DNA from: Thermosulfurimonas sp. F29
GTDB lineage: Bacteria > Desulfobacterota > Thermodesulfobacteria > Thermodesulfobacteriales > Thermodesulfobacteriaceae
Length of the DNA stretch: 64,000 nucleotides
Reading direction: 5' to 3'
Assembly: GCF_019688735.1 (NCBI RefSeq)
Contig: NZ_JAIFYA010000001.1
Span: forward strand, 558,001-622,000
Below the pieces are notes generated by a model. It saw only the letters and a list, made by a program, of their open reading frames with translations, did no database searches and had not been told where the DNA came from. The position numbers and the translations under genes were made by a program. Shown here in pieces: positions 8,331 to 16,607 of the stretch (its first letter is position 1; every line of letters starts with the position of its first letter).

Positions 8331-9491
8331 ATGGGTGCTCTTAAACGGACCTATGAAAATCTCTGTGCCAAACACTGGTCCCCCATGATGGGGGGGATAC
8401 TGCTGGCTTTTCTGGTGGTGGTATTGGAGGCATGGTATCGTCCGTGGGGAATTGTGGGGGGGCTTCGGAACTGGGCGGACTGGTTTTTTTATCACATAGG
8501 GCTTTATGATGAACCGCCGGCTTTACATCCCTTGTGGTCTTCCACCTCTTCCATTCTGGACATAGGTCTCATCTGGGGGGCTTTTATCTCCGCGGCTCTG
8601 GGGCGGGAGTTTGCCATTCGAATTCCCCCGCCCATCGAATTCGTTAAGGCTGTGGTGGCCGGGATCCTCATGGGCATAGGGGCTTCTCTCGCCATGGGCT
8701 GTAATGTGGGGGGCTTTTACATGGCGGTGAACAATCTCGCCGCTAACGGTTTCATCATGCTCATCGGTCTTATTTTCGGGGTCATCCTGGCCATAAAGTA
8801 TCTCTACTGGGAGCTCGAGCACTTTCCGAGTTCCGGGGGTTTTGAAATAGGTTTTCAGAAGATTGATCCCTTTCTGGGGGTAATCGCTCTGGCGGGACTT
8901 CTTGTGGCGACCCGGGCCTATTTCGGAAGTGAGCTCGATCGGGGAGAAGTGATGGGCGGCTGTCTCATTCTGGCCGCGGGTATCGGTTATGTGATGCACC
9001 GGAGTCGTTTCTGCATGGTGAACGCCCTGCGGGAGCCTTTCATGACGGGTAATGCAGAAATGGGCAGGGCCCTCACGGTGAGTATTATTCTTTCGGCCAT
9101 AGGGATTGCCATTCTCAAGTACAACGGCGTGCGCCCGGAAAGCGCCTATGTGACCCCCACCTTCATTCAGGGGGCCCTTATCGGAGGTTTCATCTTCGGC
9201 TTCGGGATGACCGTGGCCGGAGGGTGCGGTTCCGGGAGCCTGTGGCGAGTGGGCGAGGGGCAGGTCAAGCTTATGATTGTGGCTACCGTTTTTGGTCTTA
9301 GCAACTCGATTGTACGGCATATCTTCGCTGAATACGATGTTATTGAGAATGGCTATCTTGGCAAGGCTGTTTTTATGCCTGATTATCTTGGATATGCCGG
9401 GACCATCCTTCTTATTGCTTTGATAGTGCTGGTATGGTATATCGTGATCGACTGGAATGAGGAAAGCAACAGGCTGGTTCTTGAAATGTAG
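8331..9491 (+). CDS. YeeE/YedE-family sulfur (thiosulfate-type) transporter
   Basis: 386 residues, about ten hydrophobic segments, inner membrane. Two internal halves each carry the family signature GxGxxxxxGCxxG: GIGASLAMGCNVGG (Cys 124) and GFGMTVAGGCGSGS (Cys 299); Cys 228 in HRSRFCMVNA is also characteristic. In known YeeE proteins such cysteines pass thiosulfate through the pore by transient S-S-H-S interactions. The start has a strong Shine-Dalgarno (GGGAGGGG). First gene of an operon with tusA, two DsrE-type genes and a 59-codon gene. This is the layout of the yedE-tusA-dsrE (YTD) cluster reported as a marker of sulfur-disproportionating bacteria. The substrate (thiosulfate, sulfide, polysulfide or selenium compound) is not fixed by sequence. 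Confidence 0.9.
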   Translation: MGALKRTYENLCAKHWSPMMGGILLAFLVVVLEAWYRPWGIVGGLRNWADWFFYHIGLYDEPPALHPLWSSTSSILDIGLIWGAFISAALGREFAIRIPPPIEFVKAVVAGILMGIGASLAMGCNVGGFYMAVNNLAANGFIMLIGLIFGVILAIKYLYWELEHFPSSGGFEIGFQKIDPFLGVIALAGLLVATRAYFGSELDRGEVMGGCLILAAGIGYVMHRSRFCMVNALREPFMTGNAEMGRALTVSIILSAIGIAILKYNGVRPESAYVTPTFIQGALIGGFIFGFGMTVAGGCGSGSLWRVGEGQVKLMIVATVFGLSNSIVRHIFAEYDVIENGYLGKAVFMPDYLGYAGTILLIALIVLVWYIVIDWNEESNRLVLEM

Positions 9492-9547
9492 TGAAAAGGT
9501 TTGGAAAAGCGTCTTAAAAAAATAAAATACTTGAAAGGAGGTAGAAC

Positions 9548-9799
9548 ATGGGAGTCAATCTGGATGAAATCAAACCGGACATGACCATCGATTGTAAGGG
9601 GCTTTCCTGTCCTATGCCACTTCTTAAGACCAAGAAGGCCATTCAGAAGCTTCAGCCCGGGCAGATCCTCGAGGTTCTCGGCACCGACCCCGGTTCCAAG
9701 AACGACATCCCGGGCTGGTGCGAGCGGGCCGGACACGAGTATCTCGGGGTAAAAGAGGACGCCGGTTTTATGCGCTTTTACATCAAGAAAGGGCAGTAA
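9548..9799 (+). CDS. tusA: TusA-family sulfur carrier protein
   Basis: 83 residues. The diagnostic CPMP motif of TusA/SirA proteins is at residues 21-24, preceded by DCKGLS; Cys 21 would carry the persulfide. The rest (LQPGQILEVLGTDPGSKNDIPGWC) matches the family fold. TusA hands sulfane sulfur between proteins in tRNA thiolation, molybdenum cofactor synthesis or dissimilatory sulfur oxidation. Its place directly after a YeeE transporter suggests that it accepts the imported sulfur. Shine-Dalgarno AAAGGAGGT seven bases before ATG. Confidence 0.95.
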   Translation: MGVNLDEIKPDMTIDCKGLSCPMPLLKTKKAIQKLQPGQILEVLGTDPGSKNDIPGWCERAGHEYLGVKEDAGFMRFYIKKGQ

Positions 9800-9827
9800 A
9801 AGTTAATTCCATTTAAGGAGGGGAGCA

Positions 9828-10160
9828 ATGGGTAAGGATCCTGATAAGCTGGGTATATTTGTAACCACGCCTCAGTACATGCCTCATCTGGTTAAGATTG
9901 TGGAGGCCGCTCAGCGTGCCGGTAAAAAGGTAAAAGTGTTTTTCACCTTTAAGGCCATCCATCTCACGAAACAGCCCGACTTCCCGAAACTGGTTCAGAT
10001 GATCCCCGAGGACGACCTCGCCATTTGCGCGGACAGCTACACCTGCGAAGGCTTCGATGTGGAAACGGATGTTCCCGGTGGGATGTCCCCCAAGCAGATG
10101 CGCACCCAGGCCTTTCACGGAGCGATCCTGGAAGAATGCGGTAAGTATTTGGTGCTCTAA
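9828..10160 (+). CDS. DsrE/DsrF-like sulfur-transfer protein
   Basis: 110 residues. A DsrE-like alpha/beta fold is suggested by the opening beta strand (KLGIFVTTPQYMPHLVKIVEAA), the KVKVFFTFKAIHL segment and a cysteine-bearing strand (LAICADSYTC, Cys 67 and 73). Cys 104 near the C-terminus is another candidate sulfur-carrying residue. DsrE-type proteins exchange persulfide with TusA in sulfur oxidisers. Strong Shine-Dalgarno (AAGGAGGGG). It is the third gene of the operon, 28 bases after tusA. Confidence 0.8.
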   Translation: MGKDPDKLGIFVTTPQYMPHLVKIVEAAQRAGKKVKVFFTFKAIHLTKQPDFPKLVQMIPEDDLAICADSYTCEGFDVETDVPGGMSPKQMRTQAFHGAILEECGKYLVL

Positions 10161-10186
10161 AAAATTATTCACAAGGAGGGGTGAAA

Positions 10187-10546
10187 ATGTCTCTCAAGAT
10201 ATACTTTTTGATCGCCAATCGGCAGTATATCACCGATGGAATTCGTTCCACCCTGGGACAGGCGGTGGAAAACCACTACTCTCATGCTTGTGTTTTCTAC
10301 AACAAGATGCCCCGTCTCACCGAGTATGTAAAGGAAAACATTGAGTGGATTAGGGACATGGAAGGTGATGTGTTTGCGGTGGTGGACACCATGGATGAGG
10401 AGGCCAAAAAGTACAATGTAGAGGAGGCTGGACTCACTCCTATAACTCTGGAAGAGCTGGCTCAACGGTTGAAGGAAGCCGATGTTATCATTGGCTACGG
10501 GCTTCCCAAACAGAAACACGGTCCGCCTCCGGCCTGTGCGGACTAG
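10187..10546 (+). CDS. second DsrE-like protein of the sulfur cluster
   Basis: 119 residues from ATG 10187; AAGGAGGG ends six bases before it, so it is preferred over the in-frame GTG at 10181. It opens with a strand-like LKIYFLIANRQY and has a DsrE-type arrangement, but the conserved catalytic Cys pattern is weak: Cys 35 (HACVFYN) and Cys 117 in a C-terminal PPPACAD tail. It may be a partner subunit of the preceding protein or a diverged copy. The YTD clusters include conserved genes of unknown function and this is probably one of them. Confidence 0.65.
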   Translation: MSLKIYFLIANRQYITDGIRSTLGQAVENHYSHACVFYNKMPRLTEYVKENIEWIRDMEGDVFAVVDTMDEEAKKYNVEEAGLTPITLEELAQRLKEADVIIGYGLPKQKHGPPPACAD

Positions 10547-10590
10547 GCTAAGGTTTTAAAACCTCAATCTCGAAGGCAGGAGGGGAAACA

Positions 10591-10770
10591 ATGAAAATTC
10601 TTCATGTATACAGGAACGAACCCAACGAGGAAGTTCAAAAGTTGGTGTCCATCCTCAACGAGGGTAACGAGGCCATGGAGTTCAAGCTTTACGAGGCCAA
10701 GGACGACGCCGACTACGATCGGCTCATCCAGATGATCTGGGAGGCCGACAAGACCATAAGCTGGTGGTAG
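10591..10770 (+). CDS. small conserved-context protein ending the sulfur cluster (59 residues)
   Basis: Open frame from ATG 10591 to TAG 10768-10770, preceded by AGGAGGGG at ideal spacing. It encodes a 59-residue soluble, acidic protein that begins MKILHVYRNEPNEEVQKLV and ends in TISWW. It has no cysteine and no membrane segment. The beta-strand/helix start resembles the opening of the DsrE-like proteins, so it could be a short DsrE-fold relative; that is speculation. Position after dsrE genes and before the terminator shows that it belongs to the operon. Confidence 0.75.
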   Translation: MKILHVYRNEPNEEVQKLVSILNEGNEAMEFKLYEAKDDADYDRLIQMIWEADKTISWW

Positions 10771-10800
10771 TTCGGGTTTCGGGAGAATTTGTCCCTAGGG

Positions 10801-10834
10801 CTCCGGGCGTCCTCAGGGCGCCCGGAGTTTTTTT
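10801..10834 (+). terminator. rho-independent terminator of the sulfur-cluster operon
   Basis: Perfect 9-bp stem CTCCGGGCG (10801-10809) / CGCCCGGAG (10819-10827) followed by seven T (10828-10834). It is a textbook intrinsic terminator 31 bases after the last gene of the operon. The following gene's ATG begins at 10835, directly after the T run. Confidence 0.92.
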
Positions 10835-12469
10835 ATGAAACCCCAAATTCTTCTGGAGAGCCTTCCAGACCGAATTCTAGCACGGGCGAGGTCCCTGCTA
10901 GAAAGGGGAGCTATAGCCCACCTCGAAAGAGGGGAGAGCGAGCTCCTCGCCTCCGTTCAGGGCACCACCCCCGAACCTTACGAGGTCCGCATCCGGTTTT
11001 CCCGGGAGGACATAACCGACTGGAGCTGCACCTGCCCCTACGAAGGGGAGGTGTGCAAGCATGTGGCGGCGGTGGTGCTTAAGGTCTTCGGTCCCGGGAA
11101 GATCCGGCCCGGACGCCGGCGTAAAACCAAAGTGGAGCTGGCCAGGGAGATTCTCACAAAACTCAACGCCGAGGAACTCCGGGAATTCGTGGGTGAACTG
11201 GCGGAGCGGGAAAAGGCGGTCCGGGACGCCCTTCTGGCCCGTTTTTCCGCCTATGCCGATCCGGGCACCCGCAGCCTGGAGGCAAAGTACAACTTCATCT
11301 TCCGGGCCATTCTCCAGGGCTATAAGAGACAAGGGTTCGTCCACTACTGGGAGACCCTGGAGTTCGGACAGAGGGTGAGCGAGCTCGTGGAGTCGGGCCG
11401 GAAGCTCGTGGCGGAGGGAAAAACGGAGGAGGCCTTAGCCCTGGCGAAAGCCGTGCTCCAGGGCTGGATCAAGGCACTGGACGCGATGGATGACTCCGGG
11501 GGAAGTACCGGAGTGGTGCTCGCTGAAGTGCTCGATCTGATGGTGCAGATCTACCGAGCCGGGCGCACGGAGGTCTTCGAGTTCCTCCTGGAAGAAGCCC
11601 GGAAGGATCGATATCGACAGTGGGGAATAGATCTCAACCTGGCCGAGGCCCTGGTGGAAATGGCCGAGACCCGTTCGCAGGCCAAAAAACTGCGGGACTT
11701 TCTCGACCCTCATCCTTACGGCCAAGAAATCCTGGCTCGCCTCCTGGCTCGTTTCTTCCCCGAGGAATACGAAGAGTTCGTGTGGAAGGAGGAAAACCTC
11801 CTCCAGGTCTGGAAATTCCATCTGGAGCGGCTGGAAGGGGAAAAACGCCTGGAGGCGATCCTGCCTTACCTAGAGCACCTCCTTTCCTCTAAGGCTTTTC
11901 CTTCTCGCCTTAAGGCCGAAGTCCTGTGGAGAAAGGCCCGGGTTCTGCGGCTTCTCGGGCGCAACGAGGAGGCCCTTTCGGTGCTCGAGACCCTCTTCAA
12001 GAGGGAACCCTCCCTGGAGGTGGTGCGCGAAATACAGGATCTTGCCTCCCCTGAAAGGTGGCGAAAGATAAGGCCGGGGTTGGAAGGGCGCCTCCGCAAG
12101 GACGAGCTCTTCCGTTTTCTCGTGGAAGAGGAGGAGTGGGAGAGGGCGCTCGCCCTGCTTGAGAAGGAGGGCTGTCAGATCCTTTCCACCTCCTCGACCC
12201 TTGAGCGGTTGAGAGATCTTCTCCTGAGGTTTCCCGAGGGGCTCCGGGAAAGGGCCCTGAGGAAGGTGCTCGAGATTTCGGTGGACTTTTTCGAAGAGCC
12301 GGGCTCCAGGGATCGGTACCGGTATCACCTTTCCGTTATCCGTCCGGTTCTGGAGCGTCTGGAGCCGGAGGAGATACGGGATTTTCTGGACGGCCTGGTG
12401 AAGAGATATCCCCGCCGGCGGGCCCTGCGGGAGGAGGCGGAGGCCCTCGGGAGGAAGCTCATTCCCTGA
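10835..12469 (+). CDS. SWIM zinc finger protein
   Basis: 544 residues. The N-terminal SWIM motif CxC-x(n)-CxH is seen as CTCPYEGEVCKHVAAVVL (about residues 69-86). The rest is helical and repetitive, with stretches such as EALALAKAVLQGWIK and RNEEALSVLETLFKRE that look like degenerate helix-turn-helix (TPR-like) repeats. SWIM domains bind DNA or protein; many bacterial ones accompany SWF/SNF helicases, but none is present here. The ATG at 10835 abuts the T run of the preceding terminator and has no Shine-Dalgarno, so a leaderless transcript or a later start is possible. It overlaps convergent hpt by 11 bases. Confidence 0.8.
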   Translation: MKPQILLESLPDRILARARSLLERGAIAHLERGESELLASVQGTTPEPYEVRIRFSREDITDWSCTCPYEGEVCKHVAAVVLKVFGPGKIRPGRRRKTKVELAREILTKLNAEELREFVGELAEREKAVRDALLARFSAYADPGTRSLEAKYNFIFRAILQGYKRQGFVHYWETLEFGQRVSELVESGRKLVAEGKTEEALALAKAVLQGWIKALDAMDDSGGSTGVVLAEVLDLMVQIYRAGRTEVFEFLLEEARKDRYRQWGIDLNLAEALVEMAETRSQAKKLRDFLDPHPYGQEILARLLARFFPEEYEEFVWKEENLLQVWKFHLERLEGEKRLEAILPYLEHLLSSKAFPSRLKAEVLWRKARVLRLLGRNEEALSVLETLFKREPSLEVVREIQDLASPERWRKIRPGLEGRLRKDELFRFLVEEEEWERALALLEKEGCQILSTSSTLERLRDLLLRFPEGLRERALRKVLEISVDFFEEPGSRDRYRYHLSVIRPVLERLEPEEIRDFLDGLVKRYPRRRALREEAEALGRKLIP

Positions 12470-12983
12470 TCACCTCATAGAGTCCCGGAAGGTGGCGATA
12501 GCGTTCGGCGAAGTCCAGGCCGTAGCCCACCAGGAATCCCGAGGGGATCTCGAAGGCCTTGAAGTGAATGGGGACTTCCACCTTCCGGCGCTCGCTCTTG
12601 TCCACGAAACAGCACACCCGCACCGAGGCCGGTTCGTGAAGCCTCAGGTGTTCCAGGAGATAGGCCAGGGTGTAGCCGGTGTCCACGATGTCCTCCACCA
12701 CCAGGACATGTTTTCCCCGCAGGCTGAGTTCCACATCTTTGGTAATCTGGACCTCTCCCGCGGAGGTGTCCGAGAAACCGTAGCTCTTAAGCCTCACGAA
12801 GTCCACCTCCACCCGGGATAGATCCAGGGCCCGCACGAGGTCCGCCAGGAACACGAAGGCCCCCTTGAGTATTCCTATCAGAACCACCTCCTGATCTCTA
12901 TAGTAACTACTGATTTCCCGTCCAAGTTTCTGAACCCTTTTGGCAATTACTTCAGGGGACAGAAGAAGCTTCAACCTTTCCAT
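12459..12983 (-). CDS. hpt: hypoxanthine(-guanine) phosphoribosyltransferase
   Basis: 174 residues, the usual bacterial size. The PRPP-binding motif is VLVVEDIVDTGYTLAYL; the DLSRVEVDFVRLKSYG segment and C-terminal FLVGYGLDFAERYRHLPG are family signatures. The enzyme salvages hypoxanthine/guanine to IMP/GMP. The ATG is preceded by a GGGGGTAA-type ribosome site. It lies between the SWIM gene and the GGDEF gene, the latter upstream on the same strand. Confidence 0.95.
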   Translation of the reverse strand: MERLKLLLSPEVIAKRVQKLGREISSYYRDQEVVLIGILKGAFVFLADLVRALDLSRVEVDFVRLKSYGFSDTSAGEVQITKDVELSLRGKHVLVVEDIVDTGYTLAYLLEHLRLHEPASVRVCCFVDKSERRKVEVPIHFKAFEIPSGFLVGYGLDFAERYRHLPGLYEVIRE

Positions 12984-13029
12984 ACTTACCCCCTTCGGAA
13001 ATTCTCCTTTCGAAACTTTAAGTGTCCCC

Positions 13030-13863
13030 TCAGGCCCTGAAAAATACCGGTAAGGGAAGAGGTCCCCGCCGTCCCTCCTGAAGCCAGGATTTTAGAAGCA
13101 TTTTGTGTTTGTACATGGCCATGTCAGCCCTGTGAAGACAGCTTTCCAGGCTGTCGGAGGCGAGAATATCCGTAGCTCCACAGGCCAGATACTTTTTTAG
13201 ACCGTGTATCTCCACCGGCGGGGAAGACAACTTTAAAAGCATTGAGGGAACCTCCTCAAGGGTGGGTACGGCCAGAAGAAATACAAATTCGTCTCCCCCC
13301 AACCGTACGGGAACATCCTTCCCCTTGGCCCATTCCCGCAATCGTCGAGCAACTTTTAGGAGTATTTTATCACCGGCACGATGTCCGTAGAGGTCGTTAA
13401 CCTCTCGAAAATCGCAGATATCCAAAAATACGGCCAGGTATGTCTCCTTGCCCTGGGTAATCCGTCTAAGAATTTCTGGAAAGAATACCCTTAAGGCGCG
13501 ACGATTCCATAGCTTGGTGAGATCATCCCGAAGAAGCTCTTCCTTAAGATAATCCACCTCGTTTTCGATTTCAAATAGTCGCTGAGCCAGTGCTTCGATT
13601 TCGCCCAGGCGTCCCTTGCGGGCTACAACCTCCCTGAGGTCCGCCTGCGAGAGTAGCCAGGAAATAATCTCCCGGGTCTCCCGAAGAACGGTTAGAAGAG
13701 CTGCTTTCTTTTTCTCCGGGGACAAAAGCTCCGCCCGGCGAAATTCTTCGGTATATCGGGGAGGGAGAGGTAAAGAAAAATTTCGAAAAGGAGTAAGAAA
13801 AGCTACCCAACAGGTTCTAAGTCTTTCTTCCTCCTTCTCCAGGAATCTGGTCCAGAGGTCCAT
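13030..13863 (-). CDS. diguanylate cyclase (GGDEF domain) with N-terminal helical region
   Basis: 277 residues from the ATG at 13863 (a GTG 45 bases upstream is an alternative). The N-terminal 120 residues are charged and helical, possibly a sensor or coiled coil. The GGDEF domain begins at DDLTKLWNRRAL and carries an intact RLGGDEF active site, so synthesis of cyclic di-GMP is expected. No signal peptide or membrane helix is clear. It is divergent from trpE, with the starts only about 70 bases apart. Confidence 0.87.
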   Translation of the reverse strand: MDLWTRFLEKEEERLRTCWVAFLTPFRNFSLPLPPRYTEEFRRAELLSPEKKKAALLTVLRETREIISWLLSQADLREVVARKGRLGEIEALAQRLFEIENEVDYLKEELLRDDLTKLWNRRALRVFFPEILRRITQGKETYLAVFLDICDFREVNDLYGHRAGDKILLKVARRLREWAKGKDVPVRLGGDEFVFLLAVPTLEEVPSMLLKLSSPPVEIHGLKKYLACGATDILASDSLESCLHRADMAMYKHKMLLKSWLQEGRRGPLPLPVFFRA

Positions 13864-13929
13864 GCCTATTTCTATTATTATGAATATCCTCTCTTGCCAA
13901 GCCTGCACTTAAAGATTAAAAAATTCAAC

Positions 13930-15414
13930 ATGTTTCCGGAGATCCATCCCCCGGAGAAAAGGTTTAAGGAGCTGGCCGCAGAGGCCAACCTCATTCCGGT
14001 CTACACCGAGCTTCTGGTGGATCTGGAGACCCCCATATCCCTCTTCTACAAGGCCTTTTCCGGCCACTACGGTTTTCTTCTGGAGAGCCTCGAGGGCGGG
14101 GAAAAGTGGGCCCGCTACAGCTTCATCGGGCTCAATCCCTTTCTCATCTTCCGGGCCAAGGGGCGTCGGGTCACCCTTCTCGATCGGCACGGAGAGACCA
14201 CTCGAGAAGTGGAGGACCCCCTTCTGGCCTTAAGGGAGGTCCTTTGCCGTTTCAGGGCCGCGGAGGTGCCGGAGCTTCCCCGCTTTTTCGGGGGGGCGGT
14301 GGGATTCCTTTCCTACGATGTAGTGCGTTTCATCGAGAGGCTTCCGGATCTTTCCCCCGACCCCATGGGGTTTTCCGACCTTCACTTCATGTTTCCGGAG
14401 ATCCTCCTGGCCTACGATCGGCTGCGGCATGTGCTTCAGGTGATTTACAACGCCCGGGTGGAACCGGGTGTGCAGCCCGAGGCCCTTTACGAGCGGGCCC
14501 GGGCCGAAATCGCGGCCACGGTGGCCCGCGTCCGTGCCCCCCTCATCTACCCGGCGGCCACCCCGGACCGGGAGACCGTGGAGCTCCGGCCGGAAATCGA
14601 AAAGGAACGATTTCTGGAGATGGTTCGCCGGGCCAAGGACTACATCGCCGCCGGGGATGTGATCCAGGTGGTGCTTTCCCAGCGTTTCTCGGGCCGCTCC
14701 CATCTTCCGCCCTTCGCCCTTTACCGGGCCCTGCGCAAGATCAACCCCTCGCCCTACCTCTTTTTCCTGAGGCTGGCGGACGAGACCCTCATCGGCTCCT
14801 CTCCGGAGATCCTGGTGCGGGTGGAGGGCCGACGGGTGGAGACCCGTCCCATCGCCGGGACCCGCCCCCGGGGACGCACCGAGACCGAGGATCTGGCGCT
14901 GGCCGAGGACCTGGTGAACGATCCCAAGGAGCGGGCCGAGCACCTCATGCTGGTGGACCTGGGCCGGAACGACCTGGGTCGGGTCTGCACTTACGGAAGC
15001 GTCGAGGTGTACGAACTGATGGTGATCGAGCGCTACTCCCATGTGATGCACCTGGTCTCGGGAGTGAGAGGCGAACTCGCCCCGGGCAGGGACATGTTCG
15101 ATGTCTTCCGGGCGGCCTTTCCCGCGGGAACCGTTTCCGGAGCCCCCAAGATCCGGGCCATGGAGATCATCGAGGAGCTCGAGCCGGAAAAACGTGGCCC
15201 CTATGCCGGGGCGGTGGGCTACTTCGGTTTTTCCGGGAATATGGACCTCTGCATCACTATCCGGACCCTCTTTCAGAAGGGCGACCGGCTCTATCTTCAG
15301 GCCGGAGCCGGGATTGTGGCCGACTCCGATCCCGAACGGGAGTACGAGGAGACCCTCAACAAGGCCCGGGGCATGATGAAGGCCTTAGAAATGGTCAAGA
15401 AGGGGGTGGTCTGA
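13930..15414 (+). CDS. trpE: anthranilate synthase component I
   Basis: 494 residues from ATG 13930; an in-frame TTG at 13894 would add 12. TrpE makes anthranilate from chorismate with ammonia delivered by TrpG, the first step of tryptophan synthesis. The Trp feedback element LLES is present (GFLLESLEGG), as is the chorismate-binding core: QVVLSQRFS, RPIAGTRPRG, GAPKIRAMEIIEELEP and GYFGFSGNMDLCITIRT. It is followed after three bases by trpG. The other trp genes are not in the window. No attenuator was recognised upstream. Confidence 0.95.
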   Translation: MFPEIHPPEKRFKELAAEANLIPVYTELLVDLETPISLFYKAFSGHYGFLLESLEGGEKWARYSFIGLNPFLIFRAKGRRVTLLDRHGETTREVEDPLLALREVLCRFRAAEVPELPRFFGGAVGFLSYDVVRFIERLPDLSPDPMGFSDLHFMFPEILLAYDRLRHVLQVIYNARVEPGVQPEALYERARAEIAATVARVRAPLIYPAATPDRETVELRPEIEKERFLEMVRRAKDYIAAGDVIQVVLSQRFSGRSHLPPFALYRALRKINPSPYLFFLRLADETLIGSSPEILVRVEGRRVETRPIAGTRPRGRTETEDLALAEDLVNDPKERAEHLMLVDLGRNDLGRVCTYGSVEVYELMVIERYSHVMHLVSGVRGELAPGRDMFDVFRAAFPAGTVSGAPKIRAMEIIEELEPEKRGPYAGAVGYFGFSGNMDLCITIRTLFQKGDRLYLQAGAGIVADSDPEREYEETLNKARGMMKALEMVKKGVV

Positions 15415-15417
15415 GCC

Positions 15418-16080
15418 GTGCGGCTTCTCGTCATAGACAACTACGACTCCTTTACCTACAACCTGGTACAGCTCCTGGGGGTGATGTTCGACAAGCTCTT
15501 TCCCGGAGGCGAGATCCTGGTCTTCCGCAACGACGAGATCGATCTCGAGCGGGCCGAGGCCCTTGAGCCCACGCACATCCTCATCTCCCCGGGGCCCTGC
15601 GATCCTCCCAAGGCCGGTATTTCCGTGCCCCTGATCCGGCACTTCGCCGGACGCGTCCCCATCCTGGGGGTGTGCCTGGGACACCAGTGTATCGGGGAGG
15701 CCTTCGGGGGGCGCATAGTGCGGGCCCGGAGACTCATGCACGGAAAGACCTCCGAAATCACCCACGACGGAAGAGGCGTTTTCGCCGGACTTCCGAATCC
15801 CTTCGAGGCCATGCGCTATCACTCGCTGGCCATCGAGGAGGCGAGCCTTCCGGACTGTCTCGAGGTCACGGCCCGGGCCGAAGACGGCGAGATCATGGGC
15901 GTGAGACACCGGGAGTACCCCGTGGAAGGGGTCCAGTTCCATCCCGAATCCATAGGGACCTCCCTTTCCGCCTGGCGGAGGCTGAACCGCCCCCCGCGGG
16001 ACTGGGACTTCACCGGGAACGACCTTCCCGAGGGGGTCCTTCTCCTCCGGAACTTCCTGAACTTTCCGCAAAAAGCTTGA
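15418..16080 (+). CDS. trpG: anthranilate synthase glutamine amidotransferase component II
   Basis: 220 residues with a GTG start three bases after the trpE stop. A class I glutamine amidotransferase: opening [13 protein letters not shown], nucleophile Cys in [15 protein letters not shown], and catalytic His-Glu in [11 protein letters not shown]. It may also serve in p-aminobenzoate synthesis, as in several bacteria. The stop codon TGA (16078-16080) lies inside the left copy of a 43-bp direct repeat derived from the 3' end of the downstream ahbAB gene, so the native C-terminus may have been altered by that event. Confidence 0.94.
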   Translation: MRLLVIDNYDSFTYNLVQLLGVMFDKLFPGGEILVFRNDEIDLERAEALEPTHILISPGPCDPPKAGISVPLIRHFAGRVPILGVCLGHQCIGEAFGGRIVRARRLMHGKTSEITHDGRGVFAGLPNPFEAMRYHSLAIEEASLPDCLEVTARAEDGEIMGVRHREYPVEGVQFHPESIGTSLSAWRRLNRPPRDWDFTGNDLPEGVLLLRNFLNFPQKA

Positions 16081-16116
16081 GACGCACCTTCTTGTATTCC
16101 TTCAGGGTGCGGAGGG
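16074..16116. repeat. left copy of 43-bp direct repeat bounding the HicAB module
   Basis: 43 bases starting AGCTTGAGACGCACCTT that match positions 16621-16663 with one mismatch. The right copy is the 3' coding end of the siroheme decarboxylase gene (minus strand, residues [15 protein letters not shown]). The left copy overlaps the trpG stop codon. On the minus strand it still reads [15 protein letters not shown] in an open frame, so it is either a duplicated tag or a remnant of a lost ahb-like gene. Confidence 0.9.
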
Positions 16117-16137
16117 AGGGGAAGTCCCCCGGAGTTT

Positions 16138-16344
16138 TTAGAGTTCTTCCTCCTCGAGGCCCGCTATTTTCATGAAATGTTTCAGAAGACCCTTCTTGAG
16201 AGGTTTGTTTCCATGTATGGGTACCGAAATTCTGGCCGGATACCCCTCTTTCATGTAAATGTGATGACTTCCCTTCATCCTGACCAGCTTCCAGCCCTTT
16301 TTCTCCAGGAGGCGGGCGAATTCCTTTCCGCTTACGATTTTCAA
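16138..16344 (-). CDS. hicA: HicA-family mRNA interferase toxin
   Basis: 68 residues, typical HicA size. The double-stranded-RNA-binding-like fold is marked by [18 protein letters not shown] with the catalytic His at 27/28 and by [21 protein letters not shown]. HicA toxins cleave mRNA in the ribosome-independent manner. It is the second gene, overlapping the antitoxin by four bases (ATGA), which implies coupled translation. The pair lies between direct repeats in an otherwise tight trp/ahb neighbourhood. Confidence 0.92.
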   Translation of the reverse strand: MKIVSGKEFARLLEKKGWKLVRMKGSHHIYMKEGYPARISVPIHGNKPLKKGLLKHFMKIAGLEEEEL

Positions 16345-16553
16345 ACGGCGATTTCCAGGACCGTAGTCTCTCCGGCGGGTTCAGGGATGGAAACGGACGG
16401 GGCTTCCACTTCAAGCCACCCTTCTATGGCCTCATAGAGGTTTTGAAGTAGTTCTTCGAAAGTTTCGCCCTGGGTGGCACATCCGGGCAGAGCCGGAACC
16501 TCGGCCCAGTATCCTCCTTCCTCGGCTTTGTGAATTACCACTTTAAGTTTCAT
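16341..16553 (-). CDS. hicB: HicB-family antitoxin
   Basis: 70 residues. The partial RNase H-like HicB fold is visible: [43 protein letters not shown]. This is the short form without an added DNA-binding domain; the C-terminal tail ([17 protein letters not shown]) probably covers the toxin. First gene of the pair, so antitoxin is made before toxin. Neighbour hicA overlaps by four bases. Confidence 0.93.
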   Translation of the reverse strand: MKLKVVIHKAEEGGYWAEVPALPGCATQGETFEELLQNLYEAIEGWLEVEAPSVSIPEPAGETTVLEIAV

Positions 16554-16607
16554 ACCATTTAAATATCTCTTTTCTCTCCGGATCGCAAGCCCGGAGGAAG
16601 CCGGAGA

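Noticed and set aside
16116-16139. Intrinsic terminator after trpG
   Set aside because: The stem GGGG/CCCC is only four pairs and the T run (five) comes after CCGGAG; too weak to list as a terminator.
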